In this document: in pieces, positions 41,693 to 49,735 of the stretch
Layout: the number at the start of each line of letters is the position of its first letter
Numbering within the stretch: position 1 is the first letter of the stretch
NCBI GenBank assembly: GCA_028282595.1
Contig: JANQHQ010000020.1
Location: 31,956-95,955 of the forward strand
Source of the DNA: Chlorobium sp.
GTDB lineage: Bacteria; Bacteroidota; Chlorobiia; Chlorobiales; Chlorobiaceae
DNA length: 64,000 nt
Reading direction: 5' to 3'
The notes under the pieces: generated by a model
Database searches by the model: none
What the model was told of the DNA's origin: nothing
What the model saw: the letters and a program-made list of their open reading frames with translations, nothing else
Position numbers and translations under genes: made by a program

Positions 41693-43585
41693 TCAGGATT
41701 TCGAGGTTTTTGTCGCCGCTTCGATGATATCGTTCATACGGGACACGAATTCGGCCGGGTCCTCGATTCCGCCTTCCAGAAGCAGCGCGCCCTCGAAAAG
41801 CTGACGCACGGTGGCCGGAATAATGGGATTCTTGTCGTTCAGGACGCAGAGCCCCGCGAGATTTTTGATGATCGGGTGAGACGGATTGACCTCGAGTATT
41901 TTTTTGCCCGGCGCCGTCTCCTTGTTCATCATCCGGAGCATTCTCTCGACCTGAGTGTCCATCGCATCCTTCGACCCGACAAGCGTGACCGGGGAGTTGA
42001 CAAGCCGACGCGACTCGACGACATCCTCGACCTTCTCCCCGAGAGTCTCGCGGAAAATTTTCAGAACCGGTTCGATCATACTTCCGGCGAGCGCTTCTCC
42101 TTCCTTCTCCTCTTCCTCCGCGGCAAAGTCGATATCGGCCTTCTCGATGGATTTCAGCGGCTTTTCGTCGTACTCGTTGATCGAAGGAATGACGAAAACG
42201 TCTACCGGATCGACAAGCAGCAGAACCTCGATGCCTTTCTTCCGGAAATACTCCAGATTGGGATGCGAAAGCAGTTGACGGCGGTTGTCGCCCGAAAGGT
42301 AGTAGATCTCCTTCTGATCGGGCTTCATGCCGGTCACATACTCACGGAGAGTAACGTATTCACCCTCTTCCTTCAGCGAACTCTCGAAACGGAGCAGTTC
42401 GATAAGCTTGTCGCGGTTGGTGAAATCGGTGTTGAGGCCGATCTTGATCACCGGCCCGAAAGCTTTGTAGAACTGCTGGAATTTGCCGGGTTCTTCCTCC
42501 GCGAGCGTCTCGAACCAGGCGATGATCTTCGAGGTGAGGATCTGGCGTATCTTGGCCATGACAGGGCTGTTCTGCACGACCTCCCTGGACACATTGAGCG
42601 GCAGGTCCTCCGTGTCGACCACCCCCTTGATGAAACGGAGGTATTCGGGAAGCAGCTCCTTGCATTCGTTCTGGATCATCACCTTTTTCACGTAGAGCTG
42701 GGGACCGTGGTTTTCAAGCGAACCCTGCTGGTAGAGCATGTCGACGGGAGCCTCTTTCGGCAGGAACAAGAGCGCCTTGAAACTCACCACGCCTTCCAGT
42801 GAAAGATGGAGATGGGCCAGAGGCTCCTGGTAATCGACTGAAACGAACTTGTAGAACTCCTCAACCTCCTCGTCCTTCAGCTCACTTTTCGGTTTCTGCC
42901 AGAGGGCCTCCACACTGTTGATGCGCTTGTTGTCGAGATAGATCGGAAAATCGACGAAATTGGAATACTTCCTGATAATGGCCTCGAGGCGGTAGGACTC
43001 CGCGAACTCCTTCGATTCTTCACGAAGGGTGAACGATATTGTCGTCCCCCGGTGTTCGCGTTCGACGGTCTCTATCGTATAGGTCCCCTCTCCCGAAGAA
43101 ACCCACCGGCATGCCGGCGAACCTTCAGCCTTCGTCTCGACCGTCACCTCGTCCGTGACCATGAAGACCGAATAAAAACCGACGCCGAATTGACCGATCA
43201 GACTGGCGTCGATTCCCGAGCCTTCCTGCTGCCGATCCTTCAGGGTCTGCAGAAAGCCGAGAGTTCCCGACCTGGCGACGGTGCCGAGATTGGCTATCAG
43301 CTCGTCCTCGCTCATGCCGACGCCGTTGTCCTCGATTACGAAAGAACGCTTCTCTTCGTCAACGGTGATCGATATCTTCAACTCGCCTTCATCCTCCGCG
43401 GGGCTTTCGCTTTCGGTAAGCTGCCGGAAATGAAATTTGCTCAGAGCGTCGGCGGCATTCGAAACAAGTTCCCGAAGGAAAATTTCCGGATGCGTGTACA
43501 GGGAGTGAACGATAAGATGAAGAAGCTGCTTCATCTCCGCCTTGTATTCGAACTCCTGTACCCCGGATTGACGGTTCTCACTCAT
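41693..43585 (-). CDS. htpG: Chaperone protein HtpG (Hsp90)
   Basis: A 630-residue ATP-dependent chaperone. The N-terminal GHKL ATPase has VSNAADALSKFHF, EDNGVGMSEDELIANLGTVA and FGVGFYSVFMV, and the middle-domain Arg loop and catalytic region GVVDTEDLPLNVSREVVQ follow. The C-terminal dimerisation region is complete and lacks the eukaryotic MEEVD tail, as expected for bacteria. Length is typical for HtpG. No visible operon partner; a repeat array (R2) lies directly upstream. It probably responds to heat through an alternative sigma factor, though no promoter was identified by eye. Confidence 0.97.
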   Translation of the reverse strand: MSENRQSGVQEFEYKAEMKQLLHLIVHSLYTHPEIFLRELVSNAADALSKFHFRQLTESESPAEDEGELKISITVDEEKRSFVIEDNGVGMSEDELIANLGTVARSGTLGFLQTLKDRQQEGSGIDASLIGQFGVGFYSVFMVTDEVTVETKAEGSPACRWVSSGEGTYTIETVEREHRGTTISFTLREESKEFAESYRLEAIIRKYSNFVDFPIYLDNKRINSVEALWQKPKSELKDEEVEEFYKFVSVDYQEPLAHLHLSLEGVVSFKALLFLPKEAPVDMLYQQGSLENHGPQLYVKKVMIQNECKELLPEYLRFIKGVVDTEDLPLNVSREVVQNSPVMAKIRQILTSKIIAWFETLAEEEPGKFQQFYKAFGPVIKIGLNTDFTNRDKLIELLRFESSLKEEGEYVTLREYVTGMKPDQKEIYYLSGDNRRQLLSHPNLEYFRKKGIEVLLLVDPVDVFVIPSINEYDEKPLKSIEKADIDFAAEEEEKEGEALAGSMIEPVLKIFRETLGEKVEDVVESRRLVNSPVTLVGSKDAMDTQVERMLRMMNKETAPGKKILEVNPSHPIIKNLAGLCVLNDKNPIIPATVRQLFEGALLLEGGIEDPAEFVSRMNDIIEAATKTSKS

Positions 43586-43928
43586 GATGTCTTCAAGGAT
43601 TTTTCGTTTAAACGCTGTCGTTGCATGCGGGGAAAAACAGCGCCGCCCGCCTGGAGCGACGGTATGTTCCCGATCGAGCGGGAAAGTTAATCGCGGAACC
43701 GGAAAATAGCAAACCGTTGATAAAAAAGTAGTGACGAGTGACGTCGCGCCGGCTTCACCGGGCGCTTGGTGACGACGCCCGATTGGTATCGGGCTTGGTG
43801 ACCGGTTGGGGAAAAGATCGATTCCCGATTCCGATACCGACGGCGAACCCCGGAAGAAGGAACATCGGAGATCGGGGTCGGCATCGGGTTTCGGGGTCGA
43901 AAGGGAATCAGTCGGCAGTTAGCAAAGT

Positions 43929-43954
43929 GTAGGGGCAGCCCCCTGTGGCTGCCC
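43929..43954 (+). repeat. REP-like palindrome with GTAG head
   Basis: GTAG followed by GGGCAGCC, a 6-nt loop and GGCTGCCC. A GTAG/GTGG tetranucleotide before an imperfect palindrome is the hallmark of REP elements moved by RAYT transposases. The same palindrome occurs inverted at 60376-60401. Confidence 0.6.
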
Positions 43955-44091
43955 GAACTGGCGTTGGTTATCGATACCGATACCGACGGCGATCCCCGGA
44001 AGAGGAACAACCGGAAATCGGGGTCGGCATCGGGTTTCGGAATCGAATGTATTTCTATTACAGTAACCGGTGGTGCGTACAGCTTGAACAC

Positions 44092-44115
44092 TGTCAACTA
44101 TTTCAGGACGGGACA
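44092..44115. mobile_element. Solo IS-end-like sequence
   Basis: A 24-nt sequence that begins TGTCAAC and ends GGGACA, with TGT/ACA termini. The first 22 nt of its reverse complement appear at the right window edge (63979-64000). Ends of this type occur in IS3/IS481-like families, but no transposase is adjacent here, so I regard it as a remnant. Confidence 0.45.
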
Positions 44116-44292
44116 TCATTCGAAACTCGTCACTCATATCTTGTCACCAAGCCCGCGAGAGCGGGCGTCGTCTCTAAGCTCGGCGAAGCCCGAGCGACAT
44201 CACTAAGCCTGACATAGTCAGGCGCCGTCACCAAGTCCGGCCCAGCCGGACGTCGTCACTACATCTATATCACATCACTGCGCGACAGTGCT

Positions 44293-44808
44293 TCAGGTTC
44301 TCATGGATATCAGCTTCTCGGCGAACTCCCGGAAGGCGCCGTCGCCCCCCGAAGCGGAGCAGATATAGTGGGAGACCGGTCTTACGAATCCAGTGGCGTC
44401 CCCGGGGCAGGCCGTGAGACCGCAGGCAGCGATCGACTCCATGATCGCGAGATCGTTGACGTCGTCGCCCATATAGGCGAGCTGCGACGTATCGAGGCCG
44501 GTGTCGTCAAGAACGTCCCGCAATTTCGACAGTTTGTCCTTCACTCCGAGATAGAGCAGCCCGATCCCGAGCTTCTCGGCGCGGCGGACGAGGTTCGGAG
44601 AATTTTCCCCGGTCATGATACCGGTCACGATACCGACGGCGTCGAGACGCTCGACGCCCATGCCGTCGCGAATCGAATAGCGCTTGAACTCTTCCCCTCG
44701 TTCGGAATAGTAGACGCCGTTGTCGGTAAGTACACCGTCGTTGTCGGTGAGCACCAGCCTGATGTTTTTCACCCGTCCCTGAAATTCCTTCTGGGTCAAC
44801 TCTCTCAT
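44293..44808 (-). CDS. kdsC: 3-deoxy-D-manno-octulosonate 8-phosphate phosphatase
   Basis: A 171-residue HAD phosphatase that removes phosphate from KDO 8-phosphate in lipopolysaccharide inner-core synthesis. Motif I is TDNDGVLTD (nucleophile Asp), with GIMTGENS (motif II), KDKLSKL and GDDVNDLA (motif IV), matching the cap-less KdsC tetramer family in length. Start at 44808 (MRELTQKEFQGRV) is chosen; the in-frame sequence before it is not conserved-looking and no strong ribosome-binding site is seen. It stands alone between the R2 repeat array and a long intergenic region. Confidence 0.92.
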   Translation of the reverse strand: MRELTQKEFQGRVKNIRLVLTDNDGVLTDNGVYYSERGEEFKRYSIRDGMGVERLDAVGIVTGIMTGENSPNLVRRAEKLGIGLLYLGVKDKLSKLRDVLDDTGLDTSQLAYMGDDVNDLAIMESIAACGLTACPGDATGFVRPVSHYICSASGGDGAFREFAEKLISMRT

Positions 44809-45409
44809 ACAGCAAATCGTTTTTTCGGTTCGTCCCGGCTTACGGGCAGGCAATCGCTCGATGAAGTCGATCAATATACTATTTTCCAACCACATCCCGG
44901 CGGCGGCAACCGCCCGGCGGGAAGCCGCCGAAACCCCCGCACGGGAAAGGCCCCGGACAACATGCCCACAAGTTATCAACATTCCGTCAACACCTGTCGA
45001 CACAGTTCTCCACAGTGCACAAGGTAAAAAGGCACCGAACCCGTCCCTCTTTCAAAAAAAACGTAAGTCACTTAAAAAAAAGAGCTTAAAAAAACTGTTG
45101 CAAAAACGAACACATACAATCGGTGCTCCCCCTCCATTAGACTCCACCGGATCCGCTCCTTTTTTTCAGGGTTTTCAACATCCTTGCACAAAGAAGACAA
45201 AAAAATCGGGTGGATATTCAACCCTCCGCCCGCAAAAGCTTTTTCCCCGGATGAAGGATGAATATCGGCGACATTTTTTTTCATGGACAACGGGTTACGG
45301 ACGCGCGCCGGCCGTTCGACGAATCGCCCTTTCTGCCGTATATTGCAGCCGCCGGAGTTCTTTTCGAGGCTGCTTCAACCCACAAAAGACCGCTATCGTG
45401 CACTTTTCA
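44809..45409. other. Long intergenic region with DnaA-box-like motifs and A/T-rich tract
   Basis: 601 bp between divergent kdsC and modD. It contains one-mismatch DnaA boxes TTATCAACA (44973-44981) and TTCTCCACA (45006-45014), a two-mismatch TTTTCAACA (45172-45180), and a GGTGGATAT variant near 45210, next to an A-rich tract at 45053-45120. No coding sequence, RNA gene or repeat is supported. The motif cluster may be chance or a DnaA-binding site; an origin is not supported by neighbouring genes. Confidence 0.4.
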
Positions 45410-46282
45410 ATGAACACCACGGAAATCGAGGGCCTTCTCAGGGAAGACGCGCCCTATTTCGATCTCACGAGCTCGCTTCTCGATCTGGAACCGATCGAGG
45501 CGGAAATTCTTTTCAGCCCCAGGGAAGCCCTCACCGTCTGCGGCAGCGAGGAGGCCGAAACTATCTTTTCACTACTCGGCGCCGACACGGAACTTCTCGT
45601 TACAAGCGGCGGAAGGGCCGAAGCCGGCCAGCCCGTTCTCAGAGCTTGCGGCAGCGCCGAACGGCTCCACATGGGCTGGAAGGTCGCCCAGAACATCCTG
45701 GAGCATTTTTCCGGCATCGCGACGAGAACCCGCTCGATGGTCCGGAATGCGGGCGAAAGCGGAAGAGCGGTGGAAATCTGCGGGACGCGCAAGCACCTGC
45801 CCGGAATCAAACGCCTCTCGCTGAAAGCGCTCGTTGCAGGCGGAGGCTACCCCCACAGACTCGGCATATCGGATTCCGTTCTGATCTTTTCGAATCACTA
45901 CGAACTTCTCGGCGGGATCGAGGCGGTCTGCGAACGCCTCGGGACTCTCAAGGGAAAATGTCCCGAGAAAAAGATTGCCGTGGAAGTCGAGTCGGCCGAA
46001 CACGCCGTACTCGCGGCCGCGTCGGGAGCCGATATCGTGCAGCTCGACAAATTTTCCCCTTCGTCCGTCCGGGAGACCGTCGACCGCATCAGAACGATCG
46101 GCGGATTCACCGTCGTCGCGGCGGCGGGCGGCATAGACGCGTCGAACGCCCGTGCCTATGCCGGGGCCGGAGCGGACGTGCTCGTCAGTTCATGGATGTA
46201 TTTCGGTAAACCCGCGGATTACAAGGTAGTCGTCAGGAAATCCGGAAGCGGCGGAAAACGGGCGGAAAAAAACCTGCCCTGA
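45410..46282 (+). CDS. modD: ModD, quinolinate-phosphoribosyltransferase-like protein
   Basis: A 290-residue protein of the NadC superfamily. It begins NTTEIEGLLREDAPYFDLTS and contains GWKVAQNILEHFSGIATRT, ICGTRKHLPGIKRLSLKALVAGGG, HRLGISDSVLIFSNHYELLG and AAAGGIDASNARAYAGAGADVLVSSW. The KHLPGIKRL loop and LVFxxH-type segment distinguish ModD from true NadC, in which the phosphoribosyl site is arranged as TRKTxPGLR. ModD is usually found near molybdate transport genes, and its reaction is not settled. No mod operon is nearby here. The ATG at 45410 is the first Met after a long untranslated stretch and no ribosome-binding site is obvious. Confidence 0.85.
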   Translation: MNTTEIEGLLREDAPYFDLTSSLLDLEPIEAEILFSPREALTVCGSEEAETIFSLLGADTELLVTSGGRAEAGQPVLRACGSAERLHMGWKVAQNILEHFSGIATRTRSMVRNAGESGRAVEICGTRKHLPGIKRLSLKALVAGGGYPHRLGISDSVLIFSNHYELLGGIEAVCERLGTLKGKCPEKKIAVEVESAEHAVLAAASGADIVQLDKFSPSSVRETVDRIRTIGGFTVVAAAGGIDASNARAYAGAGADVLVSSWMYFGKPADYKVVVRKSGSGGKRAEKNLP

Positions 46283-46328
46283 TAAATCAGGGACAGGCCG
46301 AACGGAGAAAAACAACACAATCACTACT

Positions 46329-47081
46329 CTACCTTAAACAAACCTTTCCGGCTTTTTGTTCTGCGGATGCGAGGATTTCTGCGATTTCCTCCCGCCGAAA
46401 CGCCTTCCCTGCACGCTTGCCGAGCGTTTTCTCGGGATTGAACTGCTGCAGGAAAAACGGAATCCCGATTGTCGCGGCAAGCTTCCCGATGTCGCCGGCT
46501 TCGTGAAAAGGCCGGAGCAGGGTCGTTCGCGCTTCGCACGGCACGCGTTCTTCGTGCAGCAGCCTGAGAGAACGCCGGAGCGATGCGAGCATCTTCCCGG
46601 AAAATGAAGGACCGCAAAGCGCCGCATATCTGTCGAAAACCGGGAGGGTCTTGACGTCCATCGCGACATAGTCGACGAGTTGTTTCTCTATCAGCGTTTC
46701 GAGCATTCCGGGATTCGTTCCGTTGGTATCCAGCTTCACTTCGAACCCCAGCTCTTTTACTTTCGCCATGAAATCCGGCAGGGAGCGATGCAGGGTGGGC
46801 TCCCCCCCTGTAATGACGACCGCGTCGAGCAGCTCGCGGTTCCGGTCCAGCCAGGAAAAAATCCGCTCGTGGGGCACACGCCGGGCCCGCCGGACCGCTT
46901 CCGGAAGTACCAGCTCGGGATTGTGGCAGTAGGGGCAACGGAAATTGCAGCCGAGGGTAAACACAACCGCCGAAATCCGGCCGGAATAGTCGTTCAGGCT
47001 CTGCTTGAGAAAACCTCCGACGGGAAGCGGAGGGGGCGCGACGGCGCCCCCCGCCTCACCTTCCGCTCCGCCGTCGCTCAT
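46329..47081 (-). CDS. nrdG: Anaerobic ribonucleotide reductase activating enzyme
   Basis: A 250-residue radical SAM protein that generates the glycyl radical on NrdD. The iron-sulfur motif CNFRCPYCHNPEL (CX3CX2C) and the GGEPTLH SAM-binding region are intact. The first ATG at 47081 overlaps the nrdD stop (ATGA, four bases), so the gene is translationally coupled. An N-terminal Gly/Pro-rich extension of about 25 residues precedes the fold and is unusual but lies before the conserved part. It is convergent with modD across a CCTG...CAGG hairpin region at about 46274-46296. Expression should follow the B12 riboswitch upstream of nrdD. Confidence 0.93.
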   Translation of the reverse strand: MSDGGAEGEAGGAVAPPPLPVGGFLKQSLNDYSGRISAVVFTLGCNFRCPYCHNPELVLPEAVRRARRVPHERIFSWLDRNRELLDAVVITGGEPTLHRSLPDFMAKVKELGFEVKLDTNGTNPGMLETLIEKQLVDYVAMDVKTLPVFDRYAALCGPSFSGKMLASLRRSLRLLHEERVPCEARTTLLRPFHEAGDIGKLAATIGIPFFLQQFNPEKTLGKRAGKAFRREEIAEILASAEQKAGKVCLR

Positions 47082-49267
47082 GACGCGGCCGGCTCTTCGT
47101 CGAGCACTTTTTCGCCCGGCTCCTCCCGAACGGAAGAGCTGCTCCCGTCGAACGTCCTGCGGTCCGCGAACTCCGCCCGTTTTCCGGCGTTCCACTGTTC
47201 CACCGGCCTCAGGTAACCGACGATACGCGAAAACACGAGGCATTTGGTGCTCTCCCCGTTTTCGGCGCACCGGGGACATTCGTGGTGCTCGCCCGCCAGA
47301 TAACCGTGGGACGGACAGATGCTGAAGGTAGGGGAAAGCGTGACATAGGGGAGACGGAAATTCGAAGTGATTTTTCTGATCAGATTCCGGGCGGAGGCAG
47401 GCGGAAGATCCCGCTCGCCGAGAAACGCGTGGAAAACAGTTCCGCCGGTATAGCGGACCTGCATCTCGTCCTGCAGGCGAAGCGCCTTGAACAGATCGTC
47501 CGTGTGGTTTACGGGAAGCTGTGAGGAATTGGTGTAGTAGGGCTCTCCCCCGTTTCTGCACGCCTCCTCGTTGGCGACGATGATGTCCGGATGGGCCGCC
47601 TTGTCGAGGCGCGCCAGACGATAGGCCGTCCCTTCGGCGGGAGTCGCCTCGAGGTTGTAGATATGACCGGTCTCCTCCTGAAAACTTTCGAGCTGCTCCC
47701 GCATGAAATCGAGAATCCCGAGGCCGAACGAGCGACCCGCGGCTTCGCCCAGCGAACAGCCCAGAAAGTTCAGGCAGCATTCGTTCATGCCCACCAGCCC
47801 GATTGTCGAGAAGTGGTTGTCCCAGTAGGTCCCGTTTTTCAGAAAAAGCTTCCGGAGATAGAAGCGCGAGTAGGGGTAGAGTCCCTGCAGGGTCAGGCGC
47901 TCGATCACCTTTCGTTTGATCTCGAGACTGCTTTTGCCGAGTTCCATGGCTCTCCGCAGACGCTGGAAAAACTCCTCGACACTACGGGAGCGATAGCCCA
48001 GAAGAGGCAGATTGATCGTGACGACCCCGACCGATCCTGTCAGCGGATTCGAACCGAAGAGGCCGCCGCCCCTGCTCTGCAGCTCGCGCTTGTCCAGCCG
48101 GAGACGGCAGCACATGCTCCGCACGTCGTCCGGACTCATGTCGGAATTGACGAAATTGGAGAAGTAGGGGATGCCGTATTTGGCGGTCATCTCCCAGATG
48201 CCGTCGTAAACCGGATTGTCCCAGTCGAAGTCCGGCGTGATGTTGTAGGTCGGTATCGGAAACGAAAACACCGAGCCGTTCGCGTCTCCCTCGAGCATGA
48301 CGTCGGCGTAGGCCCGGTTGAAAAGGTCCATCTCCTCCTGGAAATCGCCGTATACGGCCTCCTGCGGTTCTCCCCCGATAATGACCTGCCGCTCCTTCAT
48401 GAAGCCGGGCACCCGAAGGTCGAGCGTCACGTTGGTGAACGGGGTCTGGAAACCGACTCTCGTCGGAACGTTCATGTTGAAGAAAAACTCCTGCAGACAC
48501 TGCCTGACACCGGCGTAATCGAGCCCGTCGTAGCGGATGAACGGCGCAAGCCAGGTATCGAAATTCGAAAACGCCTGCGCACCCGCGGCTTCACCCTGCA
48601 TGGTGTAGAAGAAATTCACGATCTGGCCGAGGGCCGAACGGAGATGTTTCGCCGGCGCGCTGGTCGCCTGGCGCTCGACCCCGCGGAACCCGCTCAGCAG
48701 AAGATCCTCGAGATCCCACCCGACGCAGTAGACACTCAGGGAACCGAGATCGTGTATGTGTATCAGTCCTTCCTTGTGTGCTTCGGCGATCTCTGCGGGG
48801 TAGATTTCGTTCAGCCAGTACTGCGAGCTCACGATCCCTGAAATATGGTGGTTCAAACCCTGGAGCGAGTAGCTCAGATTGGCGTTTTCCTTTACCCGCC
48901 AGTCCCTGAGGTGCAGATAGTCGTCGATCAGGTCGATGTTGGAGAAAATCTCCCTGGCCTGCCGCAGATTGCCGTGCTGATGACGATATATGACATAGGC
49001 TTTGGCGGCGTCGAACGCCCGGTTCTCGAACAGCACCTTTTCGACGGCATCCTGAATCTCCTCGACGCCGGGCGGGGCCTCTCGTCCGGAAAGGTCGAGC
49101 GCCTCGACAACGCGCCGGCCGAGCTCTCCGGCCCTGGATCGGTCGGGACTGCCGACCGCCCTGAGGGCCCTGAAAATTGCAAAAGTGATTTTTTCCGGGT
49201 CGAAGGGAACGACCCGTCCGTCCCGCTTGATGATTTTCGCGTCATCAAGCCTCTTCTTGTTTTCCAT
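47078..49267 (-). CDS. nrdD: Anaerobic (class III) ribonucleoside-triphosphate reductase
   Basis: A 729-residue glycyl-radical enzyme making deoxyribonucleotides without oxygen. The N-terminal ATP cone (KIIKRDGRVVPFDPEKITFA) provides allosteric control. Active-site Cys residues sit in MCCRLRLDK and NECCLNFLG-type segments, and a zinc site near the C-terminus reads CPSHGYLAGEHHECPRC. The glycyl radical is Gly684 in SRIVGYLRPVEQWNAGKRAEF. The ATG at 49267 lies downstream of a cobalamin riboswitch (49483-49640). This is the B12-independent alternative to class II NrdJ, so repression by B12 makes sense only if NrdJ is also encoded; that is inference. Confidence 0.95.
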   Translation of the reverse strand: MENKKRLDDAKIIKRDGRVVPFDPEKITFAIFRALRAVGSPDRSRAGELGRRVVEALDLSGREAPPGVEEIQDAVEKVLFENRAFDAAKAYVIYRHQHGNLRQAREIFSNIDLIDDYLHLRDWRVKENANLSYSLQGLNHHISGIVSSQYWLNEIYPAEIAEAHKEGLIHIHDLGSLSVYCVGWDLEDLLLSGFRGVERQATSAPAKHLRSALGQIVNFFYTMQGEAAGAQAFSNFDTWLAPFIRYDGLDYAGVRQCLQEFFFNMNVPTRVGFQTPFTNVTLDLRVPGFMKERQVIIGGEPQEAVYGDFQEEMDLFNRAYADVMLEGDANGSVFSFPIPTYNITPDFDWDNPVYDGIWEMTAKYGIPYFSNFVNSDMSPDDVRSMCCRLRLDKRELQSRGGGLFGSNPLTGSVGVVTINLPLLGYRSRSVEEFFQRLRRAMELGKSSLEIKRKVIERLTLQGLYPYSRFYLRKLFLKNGTYWDNHFSTIGLVGMNECCLNFLGCSLGEAAGRSFGLGILDFMREQLESFQEETGHIYNLEATPAEGTAYRLARLDKAAHPDIIVANEEACRNGGEPYYTNSSQLPVNHTDDLFKALRLQDEMQVRYTGGTVFHAFLGERDLPPASARNLIRKITSNFRLPYVTLSPTFSICPSHGYLAGEHHECPRCAENGESTKCLVFSRIVGYLRPVEQWNAGKRAEFADRRTFDGSSSSVREEPGEKVLDEEPAAS

Positions 49268-49482
49268 GATGGTCAGGGGTTTGACTGTGATCGAGCAGGC
49301 CGGACGATGGCCCGGTCACGGCAAACGATCACGGAAAACGGCTGTGGAAAACGACGGGAGGGTAAAAAAGAGTGGAAAGAGAGCGTCTCGTTCCTGTCAC
49401 ATGCCTTGTTCGCGAAAGCATACCATGACACGGGTCTTTCCGGCAACATGATGTTCGATGCTCCGCAAGACTCCGTTACAAA

Positions 49483-49640
49483 AGACAAGACAGGTCTCCT
49501 GGCTTACCCGTTTTTTCACGGCGCCTTCCCGTTCCCCGGAGGAAACAGTGGCCGTATGCCGCAAAACATCGTTGCAGGGCTTACAGTTGCGCGTCAGCTC
49601 ACGATTTGCACGTGATTCCCTTTTAAACCCCCGTCAGGGG
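49483..49640 (-). ncRNA. Cobalamin riboswitch upstream of nrdD-nrdG
   Basis: Read on the minus strand, the conserved cobalamin-aptamer blocks occur in order: AAAGGGAATCACGTGC, GAGCTGACGCGCAACTGTAA, GGCCACTG, GGGAAGG and AAGCCAGGAGACCTG. This is the complete B12-box/J6-3 layout with P-stems between. The leader runs 213 bp further to the nrdD ATG at 49267 and includes the presumed expression platform, where a terminator or sequestering hairpin should form, though I could not resolve it by eye. No gene other than nrdD-nrdG follows. Confidence 0.93.
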
Positions 49641-49703
49641 GTATCCCGTCTTTTCAACAATGCGCAAAGAACACAGTTCAATGTATGCATAAGAGTAGCG
49701 GAA

Positions 49704-49723
49704 AACAACAGCGGCCTGTTGTT
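49704..49723 (-). terminator. Terminator after the PPK2 gene
   Basis: On the minus strand AACAACAG and CTGTTGTT form an 8-bp stem with a GCCG loop, followed by TTCC. It lies 12 bp past the PPK2 stop and separates it from the nrdD riboswitch leader. Confidence 0.6.
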
Positions 49724-49735
49724 AAAAACATCACT

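Larger units (their letters stand above)
43730..44270. repeat. Hairpin-linker array R2 with internal GC-rich module and IS-end-like sequence
   Basis: In the 707-bp gap between htpG and kdsC, the left arm (inverted) has hairpins at 43746-43765 and 43777-43794, joined by the 11-nt linker TTGGTGACGAC. The right arm has hairpins at 44151-44166, 44178-44195, 44207-44223 and 44235-44251, with 11-nt linkers GTCGTCTCTAA, GACATCACTAA and GCCGTCACCAA. The three shared stems keep the same order as in R1 (CTCGG, CCTGA, TCCGG), but loops differ, as in GCCTGACATAGTCAGGC. The centre (about 43797-44040) has GATACCGATACC-type modules, a REP-like palindrome (43929-43954) and an IS-end-like 24-mer (44092-44115). 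No gene is supported here. Confidence 0.85.

Noticed and set aside
44861..45409. A longer N-terminus for ModD
   Set aside because: The in-frame extension is Lys/Arg/Ser-rich, spans A-rich non-coding tracts and has no family similarity; ModD begins at MNTTEIEGL.
44809..45409. Chromosomal replication origin
   Set aside because: Only imperfect DnaA boxes are present and neither dnaA, dnaN, gidA nor other origin-typical genes flank the region.
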